Assembly (NCBI GenBank): GCA_013372555.1
Contig: JAAPAX010000001.1
Location: 2,046,001-2,110,000 of the forward strand
Source of the DNA: Elsinoe arachidis
Lineage: Eukaryota; Ascomycota; Dothideomycetes; Myriangiales; Elsinoaceae
Length of the DNA stretch: 64,000 nucleotides
Reading direction: 5' to 3'
A program made the translations under genes and the position numbers. The notes beneath the pieces are model-generated. The model was not told where the DNA came from. It did no database searches and worked only from the letters and a program-made list of their open reading frames with translations. Below are positions 1 through 11,451 of this stretch, piece after piece (the first letter of the stretch is position 1; each line of letters begins with the position of its first letter).

Positions 1-94
1 TCCCACTTGCATACACATCTTTTCATCGAGTCCGCATACTTGAATCTGATCAAGTCAAGTTCACTCAACCCACAAGATACCCGATCGACACAAG

Positions 95-1731
95 ATGAAC
101 TCCATCGAGGATGAGAAGAAGTCTGGGGCAGATCATGTCGACGTCGTCAATCATGTAGCTGCCCACGCCACAGATCAGGAAGAACACACCGATACTTTCT
201 TCCAAGCCTTCTCTCGCAACAAGATGGCATGCGCCTGGTGCTTCTACGCTTGCTGGTCCATCGTCCTGGTAGCATTCGACAACCAAGCTGCCGGTGCTGT
301 CCTAGGTATCCCGCAATTCCGCAAGGACTTTGGCTACGAATTCAACGGTGACTATGTGATCGAGGCTGGTTGGCAGTCTGCTTTCAATGGTGCTCCAATC
401 GCTAGGTCGGTATCTAAGGGAGCCATCGAGATGATGTCTGACCCTTCCACAGTGGTGTGTGCGCGGCTCTGGTTGCAGGGGAGATTGCTGATCGCATCGG
501 GCGGCAATGGACACTTGCCGGTGCTCTCGCTATTTCGTATACAGGAGTAGCCATGGAATTCGCTGCAACTACCAATCAGCTCTTCTTCGGTGGCAAGTTA
601 GTCAATGGACTTGCGCTTGGAACAATCTCGACCATCATGCTCACATACATCGGCGAGATCGCCCCTCTCAAGTTGCGCGGTTTCTTCGGATGCTTCGTTG
701 GCGTTGCATATGGCGTCGGTCCTCTTGTCGCCTTCATCGTCGTCAACTATACCGGCCAGGTGGAGTCGCGCTGGGCATACCGAACCGTCTTCTGCTGTCA
801 GTTCGGCTTCGCTGCCGTCGCCACTATCCTCCTACCATTCATGCCAGAATCACCCTGGTGGCTAGCTTCCAAAGGTCGCAACAGCAAAGCCATCAAAGCT
901 CTCGAGCGCCTCGGCAACAGCCCCGAGGAAGCCAAAGGCAAGTTCGCCCTAGTCCAGCTCACCCTCGAGGAGATCCGCCGCGAATCCGAAGGCGTCACCT
1001 ACGCCGAATGCTTCCGCAAATCCAACCTCCGCCGCACCATCATCTCCATCATGCCCATGTGCATCCAAGCCTTCTCCGGCATCGCCTTCGTCGCCAGCTA
1101 CTTCACCTACTACCTCCAACTCGCCGGCTACTCCACAGGCCAAAGCTTCCGCATCCAAATCGCCCAACCCGTCCTCTCCATCGTCGGCAACCTCATGGCG
1201 GCCGCCACCATCGGCATCATCGGCGTCCGCAACCTCACCTTCTGGGGCCTGGTCCTCCTCACCATCTTCCTCCTCATCACCGGCGGTCTCGGGCTCGGTC
1301 GCGATCTCCCTGTCGTCCAGGGCACGGTCGCGTTCATCCTCATCTACTCCTGGTGGTACAACGTCAGCATCGGCTCGACTGCCTTTGCCTTGCTGTCGGA
1401 AACCTCCACCTCCCGTCTCCGCGTCAAAACTATTGCCATCGGCAACGCGGTCTCGCAGTCGATAAACGTCATGTGGCAATTCACTATCCCGTTCATGTTC
1501 AACCCGGACAAAGCCAACTTGGGCGCAAAGATCGCGTTCATCTTCGGCGGATTGTGTTTCTTCTGTCTGGTGTATCTGTGGTTTTATCAGCCTGATACCA
1601 CGGGGAGATCGTATCAGGAACTGGATGAGATGTTCACGAAGGGAGTGCCGGCGCGGAAGTTTAAGACGTATCGCACTGATGCGCAGGTGGAGAATGAGGC
1701 GAGTACGAAATTTAGGAGGCAGGATCAGTGA
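95..1731 (+). CDS. MFS sugar transporter, alpha-glucoside/maltose permease type
   Basis: Two exons, 95-405 and 453-1731, give 529 residues. The 47-nt intron (406-452) has donor GTCGGT, a CTGAC branch site and acceptor CACAG; splicing restores the glycine/alanine-rich segment of TM2. The protein has a hydrophilic N-terminus of about 45 residues, then roughly 12 membrane segments. The family motif DRIGR lies in the TM2-TM3 loop, and PESPWWL follows TM6, as in fungal maltose/alpha-glucoside permeases and hexose transporters. A hydrophilic tail follows TM12. Length matches the family (500-550). It would import sugars by proton symport at the plasma membrane; the substrate cannot be read from sequence, and the alpha-glucoside assignment rests on overall resemblance. 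The gene is convergent with the GPI-protein gene on its right, with about 300 bp between their stop codons. Confidence 0.9.
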
Positions 1732-2030
1732 AGAGGCTTGAGGGGATGGTCAAGAACTGGTGGTAAGAGAGGGATAATGTACAGTTTTGATTCGTAGATC
1801 GTATATATTACATTCCAGTTCAAGCTGGATCTAGCGCTTTTGCTGATACGCCATGCGCCTGTGACTCTTGTGGCCCATACATGTGGCCTGACTGCTGCTT
1901 TGGCCGTACAGATTCGTCCGCGATTGTTGCAGACTTGTCATCTCCAGTTCCTTCTTGCATCTTTCTAGGCGAGAGATAGAAGTCGCCTGTTCTCTCCTCT
2001 ATTTTTTTTTTCGAACCCCACAGGTTACCT

Positions 2031-4275
2031 TCAAGTGGCCAATCCGAACAAGACCACCGACAACGCCATTAGCAGGAATGAACCATTGCGTTGCCTCATC
2101 CCGGCGCCACTCGTACTTGTCTCTTGCGCACCAGACCCACCACCTGCTGCATTAGAATGAGGTGTCCCTGTAATCAGAGACCTGACGCTTGTCCCAGAGC
2201 CAGATACAGCGGCAGATCCATCCTTTAAGTCCCGCGTATGAGCCGCCGACAGCACAGCTGAGAAGGTAGTCTGCCCGCCCAAGTAAAGTCCAGAGGGGCC
2301 GAGAGTGGCCACTACACCATCTGGCAATGTAACGGCTGGGCCATTGAGGCTGATGGGGACAGTCCCGATGTTCGCCACATCTGAACGTCCGGTCGCGAAA
2401 GCCACGGAGAATGTCTGACCACCAACAGTGACGGGTGCGCCGTTGGGGACGGGAGTGGATCCAACTCCTCCGATGATTAGTCCTTGGGATCCGAAGGTTG
2501 CGGTGCTGCCTCCGCCTAGGTCAATGGCAGGACCTCCTGCGACGAGTGTGTGGGTTCCCATGACGACTCCGTTGTTGATGGGAGTGACTGAGTAGACCCT
2601 GCCATTCACCGTGACTGTGGGGTAGGTCGAGATCGGTCTAGGCATATCGAGTCCTGCTTGGTCGGTGACTACGTCGGGATCTTGCCCACCGGGTTGTCTG
2701 AGTGCGGCGGACGCTGTCGCTGCCGGGCCAGCCAATTCCGATCCACTTGGATCTGCTACGACGGGTGAACTTGTGGCTCCTGGACCTGCCAGCCTCGTAC
2801 CACTTGGTCTTTCCACGACGGGCGACTCAGATATCTCGGCGTCACCGGTAGAGACGGGTTGACTCTGTACGGTCGAAGCAGGTTCCGCTGTGGTAGTAGC
2901 CGAGACGTAGGTCGAGGTGACGCTCGCCGAGAAGGTGGGAACAGCGAAAGTCTGCTCGGTCTGTAGCGTTACGGGAGGGTCGTACAGCCCGCCATACCAG
3001 TTTTGACAACTAGACCATCGAGGGTTCAGCTGACGGATGGCACCTGGGATCGCGAGCTGTGGGCGGTATTGCTCTTCGTAGATTATATCGCATCGACCAC
3101 CCCATGTCGGATACTGACACCAAGCCATGCCATTCCATGCCGACCATGGGATTGGATGGTTGAAGTCCGCGTACGAAATCGGATAACCAGTCTGAGTGGA
3201 TGAGCTTCCAAAGTATTGGAAATGGTCTTGAGAGTATCGCAGGCTGAGGATGGATTCCGAATGCATGGCAATGATGACATCCTTCACAGTTGTGCCGACA
3301 TCTCTCGAACACCTGTCTTGGGCATAGACTTTTCCAATAGAAATGTAGGCTGTGCCGGAGGTCAGAGTGTGATGATCGACAGTAGCAAGTACAGCTCCAG
3401 GGGCGGCTGCTCTCTGACCATACGATTTGCCTGCGTAGACATCTAGAGCATCGTCGTTGATGGAGAAGTATGTCATCTGAGCTGTCGGCGTACTGGCGCA
3501 CATGTCCCGCGATACAGTGGTCGGCACTGGAAAGAAGAGCAATCGAACATCGTCTCCAAAAATGGTGCAGTCACCGCAACCGTACATTGATTTGGTGACC
3601 TCGTACCAAGAGGATGCCACGGTCTGGTTCATACATGGAGGAGTCAATGGTGGAGGGGTGGTCTCAGAGCCTGGCTTGATAGTTCTGGTGGCGTTCATGG
3701 CCATGTACGACGATAGAGAAGTGCTGTATGCCGCCCAGAGAGGATCGCAGTCTTTGGGCCTAATGCTACACGTTGGTTCAGGTTCTGGAAAGATCCAGCC
3801 ATACGTCTGCCGTTCAACCGAGGTAGATGTAGGCCCTTGACCAGCATTGAAAGTAGTGGTGCGAGTTCTGATCGGTGTCGCAGGTGACCTTGGGACACGA
3901 GGATGACCGTCACACAGCGTGGTCGCCCCGAGGTAGTCCGTGACGACAGACCATGATTGTCCGCCGTAGTAATCCGTTTGTTTGGTCACCCAGTCATGAT
4001 CCTTGTCCCAAGAACTGCTCGCTAGAGTGTATGAGTGTTGTAGGGATTGACATGAACTTGCATAATCGTTTCCAGAACCTGTTTTGGGGAATCGTAACAT
4101 GCCAGTACCCTGTGGGGCTGGGTTGTAGGTTCTTGACAGATTTCCCATCAAGTCAGGTACTGGTAATACTCAGTCAACAACTTCCATTGTCAAACATTTA
4201 ATCACACAGCGACTCACGGATGGAGCAGCCAACCACTGACACCAAGGCGAGACACGTCGTCCATAGCTGCAGCAT
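2031..4275 (-). CDS. Secreted, probably GPI-anchored cell-wall protein
   Basis: Two exons, 4275-4218 and 4159-2031, give 728 residues. The 58-nt intron (4160-4217) starts GTGAGT and ends ACCAG. The first exon encodes a signal peptide (MLQLWTTCLALVSVVGCS). The N-terminal 400 residues are Cys/Trp/Tyr-rich with several N-glycosylation sequons. A Ser/Thr/Pro-rich stretch follows, then two copies of a beta-rich module of about 60 residues: first VTVNGRVYSV to GLIIGG, then VTVGGQTFSV to GLYLGG. The C-terminus is a small-residue region followed by a hydrophobic tail (FLLMALSVVLFGLAT), a classic GPI-attachment signal. The module type occurs in many secreted proteins of filamentous ascomycetes; its function is not known to me. 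The likely location is the wall or outer membrane face. The first intron separates the signal peptide from the mature part. Confidence 0.8.
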
Positions 4276-4982
4276 GGCCTTTGGCAGAGATGTGTCGCCG
4301 CGTCGCCTGCCAGCGTCCGGCAATGGCGTACATGGGTGCTTGACTACCGAGTCACAAAATTGAGGCGAAGTTGAGAGAAAGAAAGCGGCTGTGGACACAG
4401 ACCGTGACGACGCTCAGGGCGAGACCAGTGGATATCTCAACGTCGAGGACAGACTTGGCAACGTCCTGAAGCGTAAACAACGGGGAACAGGGATCTGAGA
4501 CATGTGCTTTGAGAATGACGTTAAGATGAAGGGATCGGAGCAACTCAGAGCATAAAGGTTCCAGAGTTTCATTCGTAATGGGAGGAGGGCAAAGCAGGAT
4601 TAGGGTTTGTGACCTGCGGAAAGAAGGGCTGCTTGGGTGTCCGATACGATGCAAGCCCGATGGGCGCGGCCGACAAGCACATCCCGCACAAGAGCGCATG
4701 CTTATGGGGAGCCATAAACTGCTGTTTGGCGGCCGGCCGTTCAGCAACGACCTTGTGTCCGCCTTGGATGCCGTTCTTTGAGAAAGAATTGTTGAGGGTG
4801 TGGTGGAGGGCAGCGCAAATTTCGAGGGGGAGCACGGCTCCGGGAACTGCCCGAGCTGTTGGGGCTCTGGTTCTTTAGTGACGAATGTCTTCTTTGTACC
4901 TATTTTCCTGCGCTGAATCTCTATGTTCATATGTACTTTGCTATCCTTGACGATGAGTCGTGACGGCGAACACATATCAATG
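4276..4982. other. Intergenic: promoter of the GPI-protein gene
   Basis: Both flanking genes are on the minus strand, so this 0.7 kb holds the 3' end of the siderophore-transporter transcript and the promoter of the GPI-protein gene. Open frames here (for example 4352-5152 minus) overlap the transporter end in another frame and have no recognisable domain. I see no RNA gene or repeat. Confidence 0.5.
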
Positions 4983-6814
4983 CTAGACGACCAATCCCTT
5001 GACTTGCTTGTTCCTCTTGACCCCAATATCCTTCCAGATGAGCACAAAGAACCAGCCGAAAGCCAGAAAGCATGTGGCAGCAATGAGCATGTAATGCTGG
5101 GCATCACCGTATGCTCGGCTAATGGCGTCTCTGGTCGGACTGCCAATAGCATACGACGACTGAACAGTCATGTCACCGTAGATCGGAGTAAAGTTACCCT
5201 GGCTTTCCGGAGGCAGATAGGTTTGTAGTCGCTGAGGAAAGACGCCGGTCCACACTGCGGCAGAGATGCTAGAGCCGATGGCGCCGCCGACGCTGGCGAA
5301 AGCATACTGGATTGCCAGCGCGACGGCGATGTTCTGATGCGTCGTGGCGGCCATCACTGCGATCTGTTGGCAGATCACAGTAGTTCCACCACCGAACGCA
5401 ATGAAGATCTGGGACATGACAATGTAACCAATGTTAACATCTGGTTGACGGAAGGCTATCATGAGAGCGACACCCAGCACACTCAGTGGAACGCCCACAA
5501 AGAGGGCTAGTGCCTTGAATCGACCAGTCACCTTGATCAAGAGACCGACGATTACGGCCCAGAAACAAGATCCGATGCTGTAGATGTTCCTAATGTAGCT
5601 GGCGTTGGTGATAGACTCTCCATTGACAACGATCAAGAAGGAGTAGAAGTAGCTATTCCAGATGTAGAAGCTGACGAAAGCCAGAGCACCGTAGACGCAA
5701 GAGCCGAAGACGGTGCGATCAAAGAGGAGGTCGATGGGAAGGAAGCTCTTAGGTGCAAGGAACTTCTCGTAAAGTCCAAAGACGATCAGCAGGACAATAC
5801 CAAAGACCAGCATGCAAATGATCATAGGCGAACGCCACTGTTCAGTCTGGTAGGTGTACAAGCTGAATGGCAGCAGGAACAGAGCAAGCCCGCCACAGAT
5901 CAGGATCAGACCGAGGATATCGAGCTCGATGAAGTAATGTTTGATGGACTGCAAAGCTGTGCGGCCGGAGTTTGTTTTCTTCTTGAGGATACCCATGCTC
6001 TTTGCCTTCTTCTTGTTCAGCCAGAACACCCAGAAGATCGGCAGACACATGATGGGGGTGACGATGGCAAAGGTGCCGAAACCCCATCGCCATCCGGGAC
6101 CGGTGACGAAGTTGTTGGCTGCAGGACCACCGGCCCATGTGGTGAAGATGTATGGCGTGGAAGTGATACCAAACACCAGTCCACGGTTCTTGAGGGAGGT
6201 GACGTCGCTGACGAAGACTGCGAGACAGTAGGTGATACCAGTGTAACCGACCCAATAAAAGATTTGAGCTGCGCAGTACATCTCGACACTGTTTGTTGCA
6301 GCCATCATGATCAATCCAATGGTGAGGCAGAAGACCATGGTTGCGAAGCCCTCTCGTCGCCCCCAGACATCCAGGATCTTGGCGAGAGGAAGTCGAGCCA
6401 GACCCCCGATCAAGTTGGAGAGGATGCCCGTGGTTGCAGTAAGGGAGTGCAAGGAAAAGGAACTTGTGACGTATGGGGTGAAGACTGTAGCCATCTGTTG
6501 TTGAAGCGAGTCGACAACGTAGATGATGTAGACACTGACACAAGTTAGTATCCCCACCATGTTGAGAGGTCATAGACTTACAAGAGGAAAGCAATCATCA
6601 AGGACTTCTTGTCCCAAGCCGAAGTCAAGGCCTCGACCTCTTTGACACCATCCTGGAGTTCACTGTCAAAGCTCTCGCTGTCGCTCAGATCTCTCGAACC
6701 AGTTGCTGCAGGTGTCTTTTCATTACCTGCAGGGGTGGAGACCTGCTCGGTAGCATGAGAGTCATCATCTTCATAGGCGCCGCTGTCCCAGAGTCTAGCC
6801 TTGAGGTCCCACAT
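4983..6814 (-). CDS. MFS siderophore-iron transporter (Sit1/Arn/Str family)
   Basis: Two exons, 6814-6582 and 6534-4983, give 594 residues. The 47-nt intron (6535-6581) has donor GTAAGT, branch ACTAAC and acceptor GTCAG. A soluble acidic N-terminus of about 75 residues contains GVKEVEALTSAW, resembling the start of fungal siderophore transporters. About 14 membrane segments follow, as in the DHA3/ARN-type MFS group. Conserved features include VYIIYVVDSLQQQ in TM1, the loop with GRREGF, and the cytosolic stretch with KKKAKSMG after TM6. It would import ferric siderophores by proton symport at the plasma membrane or an endosome. Two perfect matches to the consensus of iron-sensing GATA repressors (SreA/Sre1 type, ATCWGATAA) lie upstream at 6885 and 7326, which supports iron-repressed expression. 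The precise siderophore is unknown. Confidence 0.93.
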
Positions 6815-6884
6815 GACAATGACTTGTCACTCGCAAGATGCAGGTAGCAGAGTAAAGAAAGCGGTGGTGAATGATCAATCGAAG

Positions 6885-6893
6885 ATCAGATAA
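6885..6893 (+). promoter_or_regulatory. ATCAGATAA: putative iron-GATA (SreA-type) repressor site
   Basis: A perfect match to ATCWGATAA, the extended site bound by fungal iron-responsive GATA factors. It lies 71-79 bp upstream of the siderophore-transporter start codon (6814). The match is seen directly; the role is inferred from the target gene and the known consensus. Confidence 0.6.
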
Positions 6894-7325
6894 GGACCAA
6901 AGGATCTCTTTATACACGACGAGGCCGATTGAAATGGCGCATACCTCGAATTGGGTTCGGACATTCCAATGGTACGGGACCGAGTTTTCTGGTCAAGCAT
7001 GTGGCTGCCCGTTACCAAGGCCACAGGGTCATGCAGATCGTCAGTGATAGACCGAGCGGCGTGGATGATCCACATGGTCACCCGCGAACTTCTGGCGACC
7101 CTCCATCGTTCTGCATTACAGTGCCTTAGTCTTCAGACCACAATACCAGATGACACAACATACTGTACTTTACCATCAATCCTGCTCGTAGCAACAATAA
7201 CGACATGTTCTGGTGATATCGCCATGCAAGACATAGATGTTCCCGGTATTGTTTGATCATTTCCAATGCGACAGGACCCCTAGATTACTCGCATCAGAAG
7301 CTTAATCTCCACTTGAGGTGAAAAT

Positions 7326-7334
7326 TTATCAGAT
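7326..7334 (-). promoter_or_regulatory. ATCTGATAA (minus strand): second putative iron-GATA site
   Basis: The plus strand reads TTATCAGAT, so the minus strand, the transcribed direction of the siderophore transporter, carries ATCTGATAA about 0.5 kb from its start codon. It is also about 550 bp upstream of the divergent hydrolase gene starting at 7884. A 9-mer of this degeneracy is expected about once in 64 kb on both strands, so two in one promoter is suggestive. The interval 6815-7883 otherwise contains no gene I can support. Confidence 0.5.
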
Positions 7335-7883
7335 CAGTCTAATCTAATCAATCAGAGCCTCGGAGCGGAATGCTGGCACGGCATGAACCGAATCACATGC
7401 AGTCCTTGGCAGTGAAGAAAGTCGCGCTGTGTGAAGCTAGTTGACACCTACTCCTGCCTCTTGCGGTTCTGGATGGGCCGTCGCTTGGCCTGATCGCGGC
7501 CTGAACGTCCCCTCGGCGTGCAGAATGGGTGAATTCACTCGCCAACGGCTTTCGCGGCCGATCTCGGAAGATTAAACTGGCCATTTCGTTCCTTGGCATC
7601 AATTTCTCCTCCACCACCAGTCCGGCAAACTCCTTGCGCACGGCACAGGAAAGTGGCGAGAGCCACACGCTATATACCCAGGCGCGACCACGCGAGCTCA
7701 ATCGAATCATTCCCACGTTCTGGAAAAGCTTAACGGAGAATTGACGACGCCATCTGCTCAACCTGCCCCTGAAGCTCGTTGTGGTCACGGTCCGCTCTTC
7801 GGAGTGACCAGGCGAGCACAGCGGAGACCACAGTGCACATACCGAGGTCTTCGGGGCATAACGGATCCTTCGCCGGGTCGATT

Positions 7884-9017
7884 ATGGCTCCATCTTCCAC
7901 CGTTCCGGTCTACACAATCGACCTGTCTCGTCCGCCCTCCGAACGATACAACGAGGTAATCGAAGACTTTCGCCGCGAGATATGTCACCTGACACCGCTT
8001 TTCGAAGAGATCGTGAGGCAAATGGGTCTTCCACTCGGTCTCACAACCCGACTGGCCCGCTTGCTGCTGCGGAGACTTCATGACAAGGAGCAGACCGAAG
8101 AGATCCGGGGCATTAGCAAAGCCAGTGGTGTAGACATGTATCTTCTGGTATGCTTCAATACGCTGCTAGATCTCCTCATGGGTTGCACTAGCGGTGGTGC
8201 TCGAGTGCGTATGGACAGCAAGAGCCCGGATACGCAAATGCTGCACTTCCGAACACTCGATTGGGAGATGGATCCCCTACGGAAGGTCGTTGTGCAGCTC
8301 GAATTCGTCAACAAACCTCACGGCGCGGTCATCGCCCGCTCGATCACCTATGCTGGGTTTGTAGGCACTTTGACTGGATTGAGAAAAGGTCTGAGCATGT
8401 CTCTCAATTTCAGACCTTACCACAATGACAGCCACTCTCTTCCATCCAACATACGTTTCAACCTTCACCGTCTTGCAGTACTGTTAGGACTCCGACCTTC
8501 CATCGCTTCATCCTTGCGATCATTCCTTCTTCCTTCCGGCAAGCCTCCGACACTTGATGACCTCGAGACTACACTCCCATTTACCCCTTCAACAGCAGCT
8601 TACTTGACCTTTAGCGACGGCCAACGAGCAGTCGTCTTCGAGAAAGACCACCTGACGGCCACAGTCAATTCCTCCACATCTTTCGTGACCATCACCAACC
8701 ACGACGTCACCACAAAAGGCAACCAAGACATAGACCTATCCAAGCTTCCCTTGCTCGGAATGCAAGATCTGATAGAAGACTCACAGGACAGACTTCAGTG
8801 CATAGAAAGCAAGTGGAAGAAGGTTGCCGCCACTCACCAGAAAGCTGGACGGACTGATATTCAGCCGTATGCGACGAGTCGCCAGCTAGTCACTTGGGTT
8901 AATGACTGGCCTACCACGAATGAGACGACGCACTACGCTACAGTCATGAATCCTGTCACTGGGGAGTTTGAGTACATTGCCAGGTATCTTGAAGCGGTCA
9001 AAGAGCCGGCCAAATGA
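7884..9017 (+). CDS. Acid ceramidase / NAAA-like N-terminal-nucleophile hydrolase
   Basis: A single exon of 377 residues. The frame is open upstream to 7779, but the ATG at 7884 begins the sequence MAPSSTVPVYTIDLSRPP, which matches how this fungal family starts, so I chose it. The family mark is the CTS tripeptide at Cys101, the autocatalytic nucleophile of acid ceramidase and N-acylethanolamine acid amidase. It is followed by HFRTLDWEM (residues 121-129), which supplies the Arg and Asp of the active site. Family members hydrolyse the amide bond of ceramides or N-acylethanolamines after self-cleavage at the Cys. I see no clear signal peptide, unlike lysosomal animal enzymes, so the protein may be cytosolic. 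It diverges from the siderophore-transporter gene over a promoter holding two GATA sites. The substrate is unknown. Confidence 0.8.
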   Translation: MAPSSTVPVYTIDLSRPPSERYNEVIEDFRREICHLTPLFEEIVRQMGLPLGLTTRLARLLLRRLHDKEQTEEIRGISKASGVDMYLLVCFNTLLDLLMGCTSGGARVRMDSKSPDTQMLHFRTLDWEMDPLRKVVVQLEFVNKPHGAVIARSITYAGFVGTLTGLRKGLSMSLNFRPYHNDSHSLPSNIRFNLHRLAVLLGLRPSIASSLRSFLLPSGKPPTLDDLETTLPFTPSTAAYLTFSDGQRAVVFEKDHLTATVNSSTSFVTITNHDVTTKGNQDIDLSKLPLLGMQDLIEDSQDRLQCIESKWKKVAATHQKAGRTDIQPYATSRQLVTWVNDWPTTNETTHYATVMNPVTGEFEYIARYLEAVKEPAK

Positions 9018-9289
9018 TATTATCCACGAGTCTTCAGCAGAAGTTCGTGCTCGTCCGCAATGCTGTGCTTATAGCCCACTTCCTGCGAGCTCCCATACAG
9101 TCTGGCTGCGTTCAAGCATTTGTCCTGTCGTCGCAGCATTCGAATCTGCCCAGCTGATATCTTTGCCATATCGAAAGACCACAGTGCCAGGTACAGTGAC
9201 TCATGCTATTCAACCACACCCGTCGTCTTGGGGATCTAGTAATGTATATAATCCTTTGTTACAAGTACTGTTCCCACCAGCCCCTCCCC

Positions 9290-11451
9290 TCAGTGCTCAC
9301 AAAAATAAAACTCCCTCTCACAAATAACCTGCTGATCAGCATAAACATCATACGACTTCCTCTCCTCCATCAGCCTCTCCCTAATCCCCTTCGCCTCCTC
9401 AATCCCATACGGAAACCCCTCCACCTGATCCACAATATGCCTCTGCAGTTCCTCCGGCACCCTATCCAAACTGCCCGTCTTGCGCAGCTCTTCCTCCCAC
9501 CAATCCTTCCTCTGCGGCGGCACGTTCGCCGTCGACAGTATGCGTGCCTTGGGGTTGACGAGGAAAAAGGCCAGGATCTTCCGGTGTCCTGGCCGCGTCT
9601 TGTCCGCGAGCGAGAAGGGGGAGACCTGGTGCTGCACCATGTTGGGAAAGGCGAGGAGGCGGCCTTGGCGGGTCAAGGTGCGGCCGACGTCTTGCACGCC
9701 GCGGCCGTTTTGCTCGATGCCGAAGAGCTTCTCGAGGCCGGAGTAGTCGTCCTGGTGGGGGTTAGTGGTGGGAGGGGGGATGGGGGCAGGGGGGCTTACT
9801 TGGCCGTGGGCGTTCATGACCATTTCTTCGCAGTCGACGGCTTGGCGGAAGGCGAGGTGACTGTCTGTGACGTTTTCGCTGTCGTAGTAGTAGAGTGCGG
9901 TGGCGCAGATCATTTCGTTGAGCATGCCTTCGATGTGCCATGATCCTCCTGCGTAGTTGGGCTTCTCTGGTGTGAGGTGTATGTTGGCGAGCTTGACGAT
10001 GACTTGAAGTCCTTCTTGTCCGTATGCTTCTTTGAGTAGTGGATGTTGACGTTCTTGTATCCGAAGTTTGAAGTGGTCGTACGGCATTGGCTCAGGTGGT
10101 ATGAGTCTTCTCCGACGACGTGGCCAGTCTGTCTCGTGATCAGAGTCGAATACGTAGTCATTAAATTCGTCTTCCTCGTCCTGTCCATCCTCCGAGTCGA
10201 GTTCGACCGGACTGTCCGTCGAAATGCCGGCTTCTGGGTCGTCTTCATTAACGTTGTCTGCAGCATCGGCAGCCCTTGCCCTACGCTCAGCACGTCTCCG
10301 AGCACTCCATTCGTCGAAGCCAGTGCCTTCGAAGTACTCATATTCTGCTATACGGGCTTCGAAGCGGAGCCTCGTTTCGTGCTGCTTCACCCGAGCGAAG
10401 ACCGCATCCCACAGTGGAACTGCGAACCCCAGCATCTTCTCAATGATTGGATATAGTTCTCGATGATGCTGAGGATGTAGGTTATTGATATAGCTGTCAA
10501 ACTTGACCCCATCATTTGTGAAGGAGACTTCCGATGGCAGCCACTGGAACTGATGAGACCACAGACTGCCGAATCGGCGATTGTAGAAGATTTCGTCGCT
10601 GTCGGTCGAGTCGTTGGGCGGAAGACTGGCCACCACTCCGCGTCCGATATGTTGGAGAGCATCTTCTACTCCGATGGCTTCATTCGTGAGCACTCTGGTC
10701 CTGCCATACACTAGTGGGAATAGGGACGGGTGTACCAGATCCAGCACTTGGTCGTTAGAGCCGGGATGCCAGTCTTTGCGCCGGTCTGGCACATCCTCGA
10801 GCAACCTGGCAACCGCATCGACCAGCAGCTTGCGGTCGTTCTCTGGGACGATAGAGTCTGATTTTACGATGACTGGCCCAACTTCGTATGTGGTGGCGAT
10901 GCCTGTCTCCTCGTTCTGCTTTGCCTTGTGTTGAAGCTCGGCGAGACACTGTGATCGTCAGACCAAAACCAATGGCAAGTGTCTGTCTTCTATCACTTAC
11001 AAAGTCGAACATGGCGTCCGAAAACCCCGGCTCAGTGTTGCTCACCACCTCTCCTCGCCATCTTGATGTGATCTCTTCATCAAATACCTTGCGTCTCCAG
11101 TCTGGTTTGTCCTAAGGATGTCAGTCTGGACATCAATTGCACTGTGTCTTCTCGACTTGCACTCAGGCGATCAATGGCTTCGCATAGTCTTCTCTCGCGG
11201 AGGAGCACACAAGGAGCTGACCAGCCGTGATTGAAGACTGCATGAGGGAACACGTCTTCCAAATCGTGAGAATGCTTCTGATAGTGATCAATATCCAGGC
11301 CCATGCCAGGCCGCTGGACGCTTTGTGGCACAGACATGACGGAGATAGATTGGTATTTGGACGGCTCGATGAATGAGTAGGGTCGCAGGCGAAGCAATCC
11401 TGGAGGATGACCAGAGCTTTGAGAGCTATAGTAAAATGAGAGTCTTCTCAT
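9290..11451 (-). CDS. DUF4246 family protein
   Basis: Four exons give 670 residues: 11451-11161, 11111-11001, 10948-9800 and 9751-9290. Intron 1 (11112-11160, 49 nt) is a GC-AG intron with donor GCAAGT; no GT donor keeps the frame. Intron 2 (10949-11000) is GTAAGT...CACAG. Intron 3 (9752-9799, 48 nt) is stop-free and in frame but has strong GTAAGC, CACTAAC and CACCAG signals. The family-typical core is in exon 3, with WHIEGMLNEMICATALYYYD and LAFRQAVDCEE. An acidic insert (residues DSEDGQDEEDEFNDY) and an Arg-rich stretch lie in the middle. DUF4246 proteins are widespread in fungi and thought to be related to 2-oxoglutarate/iron oxygenases; no function is established that I know of. A second possible start is the Met at 11337. 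Confidence 0.85.

Noticed and set aside
507..1595. 362-codon plus-strand open frame overlapping the sugar transporter
   Set aside because: It is the +2 shadow of the transporter exon; Arg/His/Pro-rich composition comes from C-rich codon use, and it has no domain.
4352..5152. 266-codon minus-strand frame overlapping the siderophore-transporter 3' end
   Set aside because: It overlaps the conserved last segments of the transporter in another frame and lacks any motif.
9203..9943. 246-codon plus-strand frame opposite the DUF4246 gene
   Set aside because: Antisense shadow of a conserved DUF4246 exon; composition is Val/Gly/Leu-biased with no motif.
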